64,000 bases of DNA, taken from positions 434,001 to 498,000 of the forward strand of contig NZ_JADLQL010000003.1 in assembly GCF_015477805.1 (NCBI RefSeq), given 5' to 3'. The notes below the pieces were generated by a model. It was not told the origin of the DNA and ran no database searches. It saw only the letters and a list, made by a program, of their open reading frames with translations. This DNA comes from Nocardia flavorosea. GTDB taxonomy: Bacteria > Actinomycetota > Actinomycetes > Mycobacteriales > Mycobacteriaceae. Both the position numbers and the translations under genes were made by a program. Below are positions 25,996 to 34,538 of the stretch, piece after piece (positions within the stretch are counted from its first letter, which is position 1; every line of letters starts with the position of its first letter).

Positions 25996-27465
25996 CTACT
26001 GGGCGGTCGCGACGAGCTTGGTCTCGAGGTACTCCTCGAACCCGGCGACCCCCATTTCGCGGCCGATACCGGACTGTTTGTAGCCGCCGAACGGAGCATC
26101 GGCGCTGTACCACATCCCGCCGTTGACGCCGAGGGTTCCGGTGCGCACCCCGTCGGTGACCCGCCGGATTCGCTCCGGGTCCTTGCCCCAGACCGCGCCC
26201 GACAGGCCGTAGGGGGAATCGTTGGCGATCCGGACGGCATCGTCGTCGCCGTCGTAGGGGAGCACCACCATGACCGGGCCGAAGATCTCCTCCTGGGCGG
26301 CCTTCGCGCTGTTGTCGAGGTCGGCGATCACGGTGGGTTCGACGAAGAAGCCGCGCTCGTGTTCGGCGGGGCGGCCGCCACCGGTGACGATGCGGCCGCC
26401 GTCGGCGCGGGCACTGTCGATATAGCCGAGTACCCGCGAGCGCTGCCGGTCGGAGATCACCGGACCGCACACCGTGCCGGGGGAGGTGGGGTCGCCGGGA
26501 CGGATCCCGCTCATGGTGGCCGCCACGGCCTCCACCGCTTCGTCGTACTTGCCGCGCGGCACCAGCAGGCGGGTGGTGAGGGCACAGCCCTGGCCGGCGT
26601 GGACGCACAGCGAGAAACCGGCGTAGCTCACGGCGGTGGCGAGGTCGGCGTCGTCGAGCACGATGAAGGCCGATTTGCCGCCCAGTTCGAGGAAGGTTTT
26701 CTTCAGGTTCGCCGCGGCCGAGGCCATGACGGCGCGCCCGGTGCCGGTGGAGCCGGTGAAGCTGATCAGGTCGACCCGGGGGTCGCCCGACAGCTGGGCG
26801 CCGATGCCGTGGTCGGCGGAGGTGACGATATTGACCACACCCGGCGGGATATCGGTTTCCTCGGTGATGATCGAACCGAGCGCCGCCGCGCACCACGGGG
26901 TGTCGGGGGCCGGTTTGAGGACGATGGTGTTGCCCGCTGCCAGGGCCGGGCCCAGTTTCGCGAAGTTGATCTGGTGCGGGAAGTTCCACGGCGTGATCGC
27001 CCCGACCACTCCGACCGCTTCGCGCCGGATCGCGCGGTGGGTGCTGATCCCCATCGGCGCCGCGATGCCGAGTTCGGTTTCCCATTCGTAGTTCGCGGCC
27101 AGCCGGGTGGCGAAGTTCAGATCCTCGATCGGACCGTCCAGTTGGGGGCCGCTGGTGAACATGATCGGCGCGCCCACCTCGGCGACGGTGATCTCGCGCA
27201 GTTCTTCCGCATGTGCCTTCAGTGCCGCTTGCAGCTGTTCCAGGCAGCGCACCCGGAAGGCGTGGTCGCGGGACCAGCCGGTCTCGTCGAAGGCGGTGCG
27301 GGCGGCGGCGATGGCGGCGTTCATATCGGCCGCGTCCGCGTCGGCGGCGGTGCCGATGACCTCTTCGGTCGCCGGGTTCACATTGTCGAACACGCCGTTG
27401 CCGCCGGCGACGAGGCCACCGCCGATCAGCAGTCGGGAGCTGTCGCCGGGCAGAAGACTGTTCAT
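25996..27465 (-). CDS. Aldehyde dehydrogenase
   Basis: A 489-residue protein; ATG 27465 is chosen over TTG 27477 because a GGGG site precedes it. Catalytic Cys is in HAGQGCALTTR, the general base Glu in FLELGGKSA, the oxyanion Asn in TPWNFPHQIN, and the cofactor loop in FTGSTGTGR. First gene of the leftward operon, directly behind an operator-like palindrome (27480-27491) and a KstR-like box (27529-27542). In a P450-containing catabolic cluster it probably oxidises an aldehyde, perhaps a side-chain terminal one, to an acid. It matches AldA-type enzymes (Rv0768-like, recollection). Confidence 0.93.
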   Translation of the reverse strand: MNSLLPGDSSRLLIGGGLVAGGNGVFDNVNPATEEVIGTAADADAADMNAAIAAARTAFDETGWSRDHAFRVRCLEQLQAALKAHAEELREITVAEVGAPIMFTSGPQLDGPIEDLNFATRLAANYEWETELGIAAPMGISTHRAIRREAVGVVGAITPWNFPHQINFAKLGPALAAGNTIVLKPAPDTPWCAAALGSIITEETDIPPGVVNIVTSADHGIGAQLSGDPRVDLISFTGSTGTGRAVMASAAANLKKTFLELGGKSAFIVLDDADLATAVSYAGFSLCVHAGQGCALTTRLLVPRGKYDEAVEAVAATMSGIRPGDPTSPGTVCGPVISDRQRSRVLGYIDSARADGGRIVTGGGRPAEHERGFFVEPTVIADLDNSAKAAQEEIFGPVMVVLPYDGDDDAVRIANDSPYGLSGAVWGKDPERIRRVTDGVRTGTLGVNGGMWYSADAPFGGYKQSGIGREMGVAGFEEYLETKLVATAQ

Positions 27466-27479
27466 AAAAGACCCCAATG

Positions 27480-27491
27480 CTGTCTGGACAG
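27480..27491. promoter_or_regulatory. Operator-like palindrome CTGTCTGGACAG
   Basis: Five-base arms CTGTC/GACAG around TG, 14 bases upstream of the aldehyde dehydrogenase ATG. The core TGTCTGGACA recurs exactly at 31646-31655 before the Mce gene, and a 9/10 reverse-complement match lies at 27687-27696. It is well placed to block transcription of the leftward operon. Confidence 0.55.
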
Positions 27492-27528
27492 GTGTACGGA
27501 ATATAGTCCGGTCTCTTCTGGTAGTGCA

Positions 27529-27542
27529 AGAAACCAGTTCTA
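27529..27542. promoter_or_regulatory. Candidate KstR box (AGAAACCAGTTCTA)
   Basis: The 14-mer fits the published KstR consensus TnnAACnnGTTnnA at all positions but the first. It lies in the 312-base divergent region between the aldehyde dehydrogenase and CYP123-like genes. KstR is the cholesterol-responsive TetR repressor of Mycobacteriales; no kstR gene is in this window. Only one such box was noticed. Confidence 0.45.
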
Positions 27543-27686
27543 TTCGCGGTGCTTTACGGCCGGTCGCGCTCGCTTCGTGCCCGGTGTTGCGGGCGGGAAT
27601 GGAATGTGGTGCCGGTCGTCGCGTATCGACAGTGCCGACCGGTTGATTCTTCTGCGATCATTGTCGCGGCGGCGCACCACTGGTAC

Positions 27687-27705
27687 CGTCCAGACACATG
27701 TCCAG
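27687..27705. promoter_or_regulatory. Second operator-like site before the CYP123-like gene
   Basis: CGTCCAGACACATGTCCAG contains CGTCCAGACA, which differs in one base from the reverse complement of TGTCTGGACA, followed by a second half-site TGTCC. It lies about 75-90 bases upstream of the P450 start at 27778. The divergent region 27466-27777 thus holds at least two copies of the motif and no gene. Confidence 0.4.
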
Positions 27706-27777
27706 CTATGTGTCTCCCCTTGGCGTGTGTGCCGCCCGGTCCGGCGAGAACTCGTTATCGAAACAGAGGTGGGTCCG

Positions 27778-28983
27778 ATGACGGCAGCATCGTTGGAGCC
27801 GGTGACGTTCGATCCGTACGACTACGCCTTCCACGAGGATCCGTACCCGACGTACGCCCGGCTGCGCGCGGAGGCACCGCTCTACTACAACGCCGAACTC
27901 GATTTCTACGCGCTGTCCCGGCATGCCGATGTGACGAACGGTTTCCGCCTCGCCAAGCAGCTGTCCAATGCCAACGGCGTCTCCCTCGACCCCGCAGCCT
28001 GGGGCCCCGACGCCCACCGCACCATGTCGTTCCTCGCTATGGACGACCCCCGGCATATGCGGATGCGGCGCCTGGTGTTCAAGGGGTTCACCCCGAAACG
28101 GGTCGCGGATATGGAAGAACGTATCCACGAGTTGGCCCTCGAATATCTGGTACCGGCGCTGGAACGCGGTGAATTCGACTGGATCGAGGAATTCGCCGGC
28201 AAACTGCCGATGGACGTCATCTCCGAGATGATGGGCGTCCCGGCCGCCGACCGTGCCGAGATCCGCCGCATGGCCGATATGGTCATGCATCGCGAGGACG
28301 GCGTCACCGATGTCCCGGATTCGGCGATCGAGGCCTCGCTGAACCTGGTCGTCTACTACTCGAACATGGTCGCCGAACGGCGCGAGAAACGCACCGACGA
28401 TCTCACCTCCGCGCTGCTGGACGCCGAAATCGACGGCGATTCGCTCACCGACGACGAAATCATCGGCTTCATGTTCCTGATGGTCGTCGCCGGTAACGAG
28501 ACCACCACCAAACTGCTCGGCAATGCCCTGTACTGGGCCGCCCGCAACCCGGAGCAGTACGACAAGGTCGCCGGCGATCCGGAACGCGTCTCGGACTGGG
28601 TCGAGGAGACCCTGCGCTACGACACGTCCAGCCAGATGGTCGCGCGGACCGCCACCGAGGATCTGGAATACCACGGCAAGGTGATCCCCGCCGGCGCCAA
28701 GGTGCTGTTGTTGATCGGTTCGGCCAACCGGGACGCGGATGTATTCGACGACGGCGACAGCTTCGACCTCGACCGCGCCGAAAAGGGTAACCTCGCCAGC
28801 TTCGGCGCCGGTGTGCACTTCTGCCTGGGTGCCCATCTGGCCCGGCTGGAGGCCACCGTCGCCCTGCGTGAATTCGCTTCGCGCGTCAAGTCCTACCGGG
28901 TGCGCGAGGACGGTATCGAACGTGTGCACTCGAGCAATGTGCGGGGCTTCGCCAAGCTCCCGATCACCGTGGAGGTGCGGTAA
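27778..28983 (+). CDS. cyp123: Cytochrome P450, CYP123-like
   Basis: A 401-residue soluble P450 from ATG 27778 with AGAGGTGGG upstream. The I-helix oxygen-activation motif is AGNETT, the ExxR pair is in WVEETLRYD, and the heme loop is FGAGVHFCLGAHLARLE. The N-terminal FDPYDYAFHEDPYPTYARLR and C-terminal RVHSSNVRGFAKLPI match what I recall of M. tuberculosis CYP123 (Rv0766c). Next gene, an SDR, overlaps by one base, as Rv0765c follows Rv0766c. The substrate of CYP123 is not established; redox partners are not encoded in the window. Confidence 0.9.
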   Translation: MTAASLEPVTFDPYDYAFHEDPYPTYARLRAEAPLYYNAELDFYALSRHADVTNGFRLAKQLSNANGVSLDPAAWGPDAHRTMSFLAMDDPRHMRMRRLVFKGFTPKRVADMEERIHELALEYLVPALERGEFDWIEEFAGKLPMDVISEMMGVPAADRAEIRRMADMVMHREDGVTDVPDSAIEASLNLVVYYSNMVAERREKRTDDLTSALLDAEIDGDSLTDDEIIGFMFLMVVAGNETTTKLLGNALYWAARNPEQYDKVAGDPERVSDWVEETLRYDTSSQMVARTATEDLEYHGKVIPAGAKVLLLIGSANRDADVFDDGDSFDLDRAEKGNLASFGAGVHFCLGAHLARLEATVALREFASRVKSYRVREDGIERVHSSNVRGFAKLPITVEVR

Positions 28984-29783
28984 TGCCCCGGTTCGAACCC
29001 CATCCCGAGAAGCGGCCCGCCATCGTGGCCGGTGCGTCGTCCGGTATCGGGGCGGCTACCGCGGTGGAACTGGCCGCGCAGGGACATCCGGTGGCGCTGG
29101 GCGCGCGCCGGGTGGAAATCCTCGAGGAGTTGGCCGGCAAGATCCGCGCCGACGGCGGGATCGCGTTCGCGCACCGGCTCGATGTCACCGACCAGTCCTC
29201 GGTGGATGAATTCGTGGCCGCGGCCGAAGAAGCGATCGGGCCCACCGAGATCCTGGTTTCCGGGGCCGGTGATATCGAGTTCGGCCTCATCCAGGACATG
29301 GACCCCGCGGATTTCGCGCATCAGGTACAGATCCATCTGATCGGCGCACACCGGATGGCGCACGCGGTGCTGCCCGGCATGTCGAAGCGGCGTCGCGGCG
29401 ATGTGGTGCTGATCAGCTCCGACTGCGCACCGCATCCGCGACCGTGGAACGGCGCCTACAGCGCGGCCAAGGCCGGGGTGGAGGCCATGGTGCAGCAGTT
29501 GCGGATGGAACTCGAGGGCACCGGTATCCGGGCCTCGCTGGTGCGGCCGGGACCGACGGTGACCGGTATGGGTATGAACGCGAAACCGGAGGTCGTGGGC
29601 CCGCTGCTGGAGTCGTGGCAGTCGTGGGGGCTCGCCCGCCATCCCTACATGCTGCGCGCGAGCGATCTGGCGCGCGCGGTCTCGGCAGTCGTCGGCACCC
29701 CGCGCGGCGCCCATCTGGTGCTCGTCGAGGTGCAACCGGAAGCGCCGCTGCGGCCGCTGCCGGAAGACGGAAAGGAATCCTGA
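28983..29783 (+). CDS. Short-chain dehydrogenase/reductase between two P450 genes
   Basis: A 266-residue protein from ATG 28983 (TAATG overlap with the P450). The nucleotide motif AGASSGIGAATA and the catalytic YxxxK in AYSAAKAGV are present; Ser lies in LISSDCAPH. It is coupled at both ends (next overlap TGATG), so its product should be made in step with the two P450s and could oxidise an alcohol made by one of them. Probable counterpart of Rv0765c by context. Confidence 0.9.
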   Translation: MPRFEPHPEKRPAIVAGASSGIGAATAVELAAQGHPVALGARRVEILEELAGKIRADGGIAFAHRLDVTDQSSVDEFVAAAEEAIGPTEILVSGAGDIEFGLIQDMDPADFAHQVQIHLIGAHRMAHAVLPGMSKRRRGDVVLISSDCAPHPRPWNGAYSAAKAGVEAMVQQLRMELEGTGIRASLVRPGPTVTGMGMNAKPEVVGPLLESWQSWGLARHPYMLRASDLARAVSAVVGTPRGAHLVLVEVQPEAPLRPLPEDGKES

Positions 29784-31006
29784 TGACAACCGCACTGCCT
29801 CCGGGTTTCGATTTCACCGACCCCGGCCTGTGGGAACAGCGCAGCCCCGTCGAGGAATTCGCGCTGCTGCGGCGCACCGCCCCGGTGTGGTGGAACGCCC
29901 AGACCGACGAAGCCTCGGGCGGTTTCAACGACGGTGGGTACTGGGTGGTCAGCACCCTCGAAGACGTCAAGGAGTTGTCCCGTAATCCGGAGCTGTACTC
30001 CTCCCAGCAGAAGGGGTCCATCGTCCGCCTGCCCGGCGACATCACCCCGGATCAGATGGAGTTGACCGGTGCGCTGCTGGTGAACATGGACCCGCCCAAG
30101 CATTCCAAAGTGCGCCGGATCATCTCCAAGGGGTTCACCCCCCGCGCGGTGGAGGGGCTGCGTAATGCCCTCACCGAGCGGGCGCACAAGATCGTGCACG
30201 AGGCGAAGAAGACCGGCGGCGGCGATTTCGTCACCCAGGTCGCCTGCGAACTGCCGCTGCAGGCGATCGCCGAACTGCTCGGGGTGCCGCAGGAGGACCG
30301 GCGCAAGGTTTTCGACTGGTCGAACCAGATGCTCAACTACGATGATCCCGAATACGGCGACCCCACCGTCGCCTCCGCGGAGATCCTGGGCTACGCCTGG
30401 AATATGGCCGAGCAACGCCGGGGTTGTCCGGCCGACGATATCGTCACCCAACTGGTCAACGCCGATGTGGACGGTGAGGGCCTGGCCTCCGACGAATTCG
30501 GTTTCTTCGTCATCCTGCTCGCCGTTGCCGGTAACGAAACCACGCGCAATGCCATCACGCACGGCATGAAGGCGTTCGTGGACAATCCGCAACAGTGGCG
30601 GCTTTACCGCGAGCAGCGCCCGCGCACCGCGCCGGACGAGATCGTGCGCTGGGCCACCCCGGTGACCGCGTTCCAGCGCACCGCCACCGCCGACCATGTC
30701 CTGGGCGGGCAGGAGATCAAGAAGGGGCAGCGCCTCGGATTGTTCTACAGCTCGGCCAATTTCGACGAGGCCGGTTTCGAGAACCCGTTCTCCTTCGATA
30801 TCCTGCGCGATCCCAACCCGCACGTCGGCTTCGGTGGTACCGGCACCCACTACTGCGTCGGCGCCAACCTCGCCCGCCTGGAAATCGACCTCATGTTCAA
30901 CGCGATCGCCGACGCCATGCCCGAGCTGAAATCGGTATCCGATCCGGTACGGTTGCGTTCGGGGTGGATCAACGGGATCAAGAGTTGGCAGGTGCGCTAC
31001 GAATGA
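29783..31006 (+). CDS. cyp125: Cytochrome P450, CYP125-like (steroid C26-monooxygenase family)
   Basis: A 407-residue P450 from ATG 29783. Motifs: I-helix AVAGNETTRNAITHGM, ExxR in DEIVRWATPVTAFQRT, heme loop FGGTGTHYCVGANLARLE. Long stretches agree with my memory of CYP125A1: LPPGFDFTDP at the N-terminus, ELPLQAIAELLGVPQEDR, DPNPHVGFGGTG and LRSGWINGIKSWQV at the end. CYP125 hydroxylates C26/C27 of cholesterol or cholestenone to start side-chain loss. It is not in the usual cholesterol locus here, so it may be a paralogue with another steroid or terpenoid substrate. Confidence 0.88.
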   Translation: MTTALPPGFDFTDPGLWEQRSPVEEFALLRRTAPVWWNAQTDEASGGFNDGGYWVVSTLEDVKELSRNPELYSSQQKGSIVRLPGDITPDQMELTGALLVNMDPPKHSKVRRIISKGFTPRAVEGLRNALTERAHKIVHEAKKTGGGDFVTQVACELPLQAIAELLGVPQEDRRKVFDWSNQMLNYDDPEYGDPTVASAEILGYAWNMAEQRRGCPADDIVTQLVNADVDGEGLASDEFGFFVILLAVAGNETTRNAITHGMKAFVDNPQQWRLYREQRPRTAPDEIVRWATPVTAFQRTATADHVLGGQEIKKGQRLGLFYSSANFDEAGFENPFSFDILRDPNPHVGFGGTGTHYCVGANLARLEIDLMFNAIADAMPELKSVSDPVRLRSGWINGIKSWQVRYE

Positions 31007-31488
31007 ACGTCCGAGATATTGCGGTGAATACGCTGTCGGGTTCGGCGACCACGCTCGGCGAGCTGGTGGGTGACCGGGCGGTGCTGCTGGTCAATGTCGC
31101 GTCGAAATGCGGTCTGACCCCGCAGTACAGCGGTCTGGTCGAATTGCAGAAAACCTACGGCGACCGCGGTTTCAGCGTCGTCGGCTTCCCGTGTAATCAG
31201 TTCATGGGTCAGGAACCGGGGACAGCCGAGGAGATCGAACAGTTCTGCTCGACCACCTACGGGGTCGATTTCCCGCTGCTCGAGAAGGCCGATGTGAACG
31301 GCGACAACCGGCATCCGCTGTACCGGGAGATCGTCGAGACCCCTGACGCCGAGGGTGCCGCCGGCGATGTGCAGTGGAACTTCGAAAAGTTCCTGATCAG
31401 CCGGGACGGGACCGTGGCGGGCCGGTTCCGGCCGACCACCGCACCGGATGCGGACACGCTGGTCGCGGCGATCGAGAAAACGCTGTAA
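31003..31488 (+). CDS. Glutathione peroxidase family protein (Cys type)
   Basis: A 161-residue protein from ATG 31003, overlapping the CYP125-like stop (ATGA). The peroxidatic residue is a normal Cys, C36 in ASKCGLTP; the family's Gln (about 70, FMGQEPGT), Trp (125, VQWNFEKF) and resolving-region Cys64 (GFPCNQF) are present. Such enzymes in thioredoxin organisms reduce peroxides with thioredoxin rather than glutathione. Coupled to two P450s, it may remove peroxide from uncoupled turnover. Last gene before a strong terminator. Confidence 0.92.
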   Translation: MNVRDIAVNTLSGSATTLGELVGDRAVLLVNVASKCGLTPQYSGLVELQKTYGDRGFSVVGFPCNQFMGQEPGTAEEIEQFCSTTYGVDFPLLEKADVNGDNRHPLYREIVETPDAEGAAGDVQWNFEKFLISRDGTVAGRFRPTTAPDADTLVAAIEKTL

Positions 31489-31513
31489 CAGATGCCGTAA
31501 CGGCTTATGATCG

Positions 31514-31548
31514 AGGCCCGTTCACCCCGGTGGTGAGCGGGCCTTTTT
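31514..31548 (+). terminator. Rho-independent terminator with T-run
   Basis: Arms AGGCCCGTTCACC (31514-31526) and GGTGAGCGGGCCT (31532-31544), 13 bp with one G-T wobble, five-base loop, followed by TTTTT. It lies 26 bases after the peroxidase gene and ends the CYP123-SDR-CYP125-peroxidase operon. It is the only classical T-run terminator noticed in the window. Confidence 0.9.
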
Positions 31549-31645
31549 CGCTTTCTACCTGCGCAGATGCCGTGTCGCGGCGAATTCCGGACGCAATCGG
31601 CGAAAACCGTACCGACCGGGTCGAATCACCCATAACATGGACAAC

Positions 31646-31655
31646 TGTCTGGACA
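31646..31655. promoter_or_regulatory. Operator-like TGTCTGGACA before the solitary Mce gene
   Basis: An exact second copy of the 10-mer found before the aldehyde dehydrogenase gene (27481-27490). It lies 54 bases upstream of the Mce start and is preceded by another GGACA half-site (31639-31643). The shared site suggests that the Mce gene is under the same regulator as the catabolic operons. Confidence 0.5.
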
Positions 31656-31708
31656 TAATTCCGGTTCAGTTCGGCACAACGGGGTGCCGGACATCGCAAG
31701 GCAGGTGA

Positions 31709-32926
31709 GTGGTGGTACCCGTACACACCCAGTCCGATCGACACACGACGACACGGCACAAGATCTGGCAGGCCGTGCAGTACAAACTCGCCGCACTGGC
31801 CATGGTGGTGGCGCTGGTCCTCGTCGTGGCGGTCTCGCTGACGATGTTCCTCGGGGGATTCACCCCGGAAAAACACGTCGCCGTGGTGGTCCCGCGCAGC
31901 GGTCTCGTCATGGATCCCGATGCCAAGGTGAAATTCCGCGGCGCGGAAGTGGGGCGGGTCGGCACCATCGACAACGAGAACGGGGAGGTCCGCCTCGAAC
32001 TCGATATGAATCCCGATCTGATGGGGCTCGTCCCGGGCAACGCACTCGTCGATATCCGTTCCACCACGATCTTCGGCGCCAAATACGTGAACTTCGTCGA
32101 ACCCGCCGAACCCGCCGGCCGCCTCCGGCCGGGGCAGGTACTGCGCGGTGAATCGGTGACCGTCGAATTCAACACGTTGTTCGAACGGCTCACCGAAGTG
32201 CTGGATATGGTCGAACCGGCGAAACTCAACGCCACCCTCACCGCTCTCGGCACCGCCCTGCAAGGCCGGGGGGAGCGGCTCGGTGACCTGCTGGTGAACG
32301 CCGACCGGCTGCTCCGCGAACTCAACCCGAGCCTGCCCGCGCTGCGCCACGACTTCCAGGCCGGCGCCCACGTGACCAACCTCTACGCGGACACCGCACC
32401 CGACCTGCTCCGCACCGTCGACAATGCCACGGTCCTCAGCGACACCCTCACCGACAACGAACAGAACTTCGACACCCTGCTGCTGGAAACGATCGGCCTG
32501 GCCGACACCACCGGGGCGGTGCTCGCCGAGAACGAACAGAATCTGGGTACCGCGCTGGGCCTGCTCCGGCCCACCACCCAGCTCCTGAACGAGTACCGGC
32601 CTGCCCTGAACTGCACGATCCGCGGTCTGGCGACGGCGATGCCCCTGGCCGAGGACCTGGTCGGCGGCCGGGTGCCCGGTGCGTCCTTCAACGCCGGGTT
32701 CATGTATGGCGCCGAAGCCTACAAGTACCCCGAAGACCTCCCCAAGGTGAACGCGACCGGCGGGCCCCGCTGCGACGGAGTACTGGACCGGGTCCCGGGC
32801 AGCCACGCCGACTACGTGGTCACCGATACCGCGGAGGTGCATCCGTTCATCCCGTCGACCCGGATCTACCAGAACCATCCGACGGTGTTCCAGGTGCTCT
32901 TCGGGGGAATGCCGGGCGTGCGGTGA
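31709..32926 (+). CDS. Solitary Mce family protein
   Basis: A 405-residue protein from GTG 31709 (GTG 31712 is possible). A single N-terminal membrane anchor (LAALAMVVALVLVVAVSLTMFL, about 28-50) is followed by the MlaD/Mce domain (VDIRSTTIFGAKYVNFVEP) and the long helical MCE region rich in heptad-like Leu. Mce proteins form periplasmic tunnels that carry lipids, including sterols in Mce4. Normally six mce genes follow two yrbE permease genes; here neither side has them. It may join a complex encoded elsewhere, or act alone. Upstream TGTCTGGACA links it to the P450/ALDH cluster. Confidence 0.85.
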   Translation: MVVPVHTQSDRHTTTRHKIWQAVQYKLAALAMVVALVLVVAVSLTMFLGGFTPEKHVAVVVPRSGLVMDPDAKVKFRGAEVGRVGTIDNENGEVRLELDMNPDLMGLVPGNALVDIRSTTIFGAKYVNFVEPAEPAGRLRPGQVLRGESVTVEFNTLFERLTEVLDMVEPAKLNATLTALGTALQGRGERLGDLLVNADRLLRELNPSLPALRHDFQAGAHVTNLYADTAPDLLRTVDNATVLSDTLTDNEQNFDTLLLETIGLADTTGAVLAENEQNLGTALGLLRPTTQLLNEYRPALNCTIRGLATAMPLAEDLVGGRVPGASFNAGFMYGAEAYKYPEDLPKVNATGGPRCDGVLDRVPGSHADYVVTDTAEVHPFIPSTRIYQNHPTVFQVLFGGMPGVR

Positions 32927-33657
32927 CCGGGCGGTCCACCGATCCGGTCACGCCGCCGCGGGGCAGTATCCGCAGTTCAGGTCTGCTCGTCCGCCGTGCC
33001 CGGGCACGGCCGGACACACATCACGCCGCCACACGGCTTATCGGTGAGCGACGCGGGGTTGGGGTGCACGGTCGGCCGGCGGTGCGCCGGGGCGCGCAAC
33101 TCATCGCGCCGGCGTCCCCGCGGACCGCGGGCGGTGCGATGCCGCCTCACTCGGCGGCTCCGGCGCGGTGGGCGAGCCGGGTGGGCGCAGTTGCCGCCCG
33201 ATGGCGGGTAGCCGGGGCGGAGGATGAGCCGGAGCCGGCCACCGGATCGAACGGTGTCTCGACGGGCCTGGCGGTCGGTGGCCGGTAATGCATAGGACAC
33301 AGTGTCGCTCATCGTCCGCCCCGCCGGTGCGACCGGGCTTGCCCGGAAGGTCGCAGATCACGCCCGGCCGGATCCGGCCGGGCCCGCCGCCGGCGGCGAC
33401 GAGGCTGTCGAGCGCGCCATAGACGTCGGCAGCAGAGCACGCTCACCGCTTCCCCGGGGTGGACACGGACCACCGGACGACTCGGTTCCGCGGCCGGGTC
33501 GCCCTGGCAGGTGCCGGCCTCGTTGCTGGACGGAGCCAGAACGGCGGAGGAATGAAGCGGTTCGATCCGAACTCCGCCCGATGCTCACGCGTCCTGGTAT
33601 CGGGCTGCTCGCTGTGACTGCAGTGCGCGGCGACGCTCCGGGCGACCGTATGGGCCG
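32927..33657. other. Long region without a convincing gene
   Basis: About 730 bases between the Mce gene and the convergent endonuclease IV gene. Open frames of 100-126 codons exist on both strands (for example 32923-33288 forward, 32977-33312 reverse), but they are Arg/Ala/Pro/Gly-rich, lack ribosome sites and show no domain, which is typical of GC-driven shadows. Codon third positions do not favour one frame. It may be a decayed gene region or hold an RNA that I cannot see. Confidence 0.45.
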
Positions 33658-34428
33658 CTACGCGATATGTTCGCGGAGGTAGGCGAGATCCTCGGCCATA
33701 CCTTCGGCGGGAGTTTCCAGCACCACCGGTGCATCGGCGGTGCGGCACACCTCCGCCAGGAGTTCGGGGTCGATGGTGCCGGAGGCGAAATTGGCGTGCC
33801 GGTCGGCCCCGGAATCGAAGGCGTCGCGCGAGGAGTTCAGATGCACCAGGTCGATCCGGCCGGTGATCGCGCGGATCCGTTCCACCACACCCACCAGGTC
33901 TTCACCGCCTGCCCAGGCATGACAGGTGTCCAGGCAGAATCCGGCGCCGTAATCGCCGACGGCGTCCCACAGGCGGGCGATCGTATCGAAATGCCTGGCC
34001 ATGGCATGGTTTCCACCCGCGGTGTTCTCGATCAGGATCGGTACCGCGAAACCGCCTTTGTCCTGCTGGCGTTCGAAGAGTTTGCGCCAGTTGACGAACC
34101 CGGCCGCCATCTCCTCCTCCGAACGCACATGACCGCCGTGCACGACCAGGCCGAACGCGCCGATATCCGCGGCGGCCTGCGCCTGCAGGGCCACCGCGTT
34201 ACGCGAAGGCATCCGCAACCGGTTGTTGGTACTGGCCACATTGATCTGATACGAGGAGTGCACCACCACATCGATCGGGCTGGCGAGGATCTGTTCGGTG
34301 GCGGGATGGGGTACGGGTTTGTCCCAGCTCTGCGGGTCCACCACGAACAGTTGTACGACATCGGCGCCGAGTTGCTCGCCGTACCCGATCGGGTCGCTGT
34401 CCATCCGGACGTGTGCTCCAATGCGCAT
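33658..34428 (-). CDS. nfo: Endonuclease IV (AP endonuclease family 2)
   Basis: A 256-residue TIM-barrel protein from ATG 34428 (MRIGAHV), the size of mycobacterial End. Metal-binding residues are visible in VVHSSYQIN, LVVHGGHV, ILIENTAGG, CLDTCHAWAGG, LVHLNSSRD and RHANFASGTID, the usual run of His, Glu and Asp ligands for three zinc ions. It cleaves abasic sites in base excision repair. It stands alone, divergent from the Ser/Thr kinase genes. Confidence 0.93.
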   Translation of the reverse strand: MRIGAHVRMDSDPIGYGEQLGADVVQLFVVDPQSWDKPVPHPATEQILASPIDVVVHSSYQINVASTNNRLRMPSRNAVALQAQAAADIGAFGLVVHGGHVRSEEEMAAGFVNWRKLFERQQDKGGFAVPILIENTAGGNHAMARHFDTIARLWDAVGDYGAGFCLDTCHAWAGGEDLVGVVERIRAITGRIDLVHLNSSRDAFDSGADRHANFASGTIDPELLAEVCRTADAPVVLETPAEGMAEDLAYLREHIA

Positions 34429-34538
34429 ACCGTCAGACTATCGGCCGCCACCGACACCGGGCCCTCGCCTTGCACCGGGGCGGTGCGGGAAGATACACCG
34501 GTAGAATCGTGCACGACCCGATTAGGGGGAATTAGGCG

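Noticed and set aside
25896..26240. Upstream extension of the SDR at 25146-25895
   Set aside because: It would lie inside the aldehyde dehydrogenase gene in another frame; the ATG at 25895 has a ribosome site and the Rossmann motif follows at once.
32923..33288. Forward open frame of 121 codons after the Mce gene
   Set aside because: Arg/Ala/Pro-rich composition without domain or ribosome site; an equally long frame runs on the other strand.
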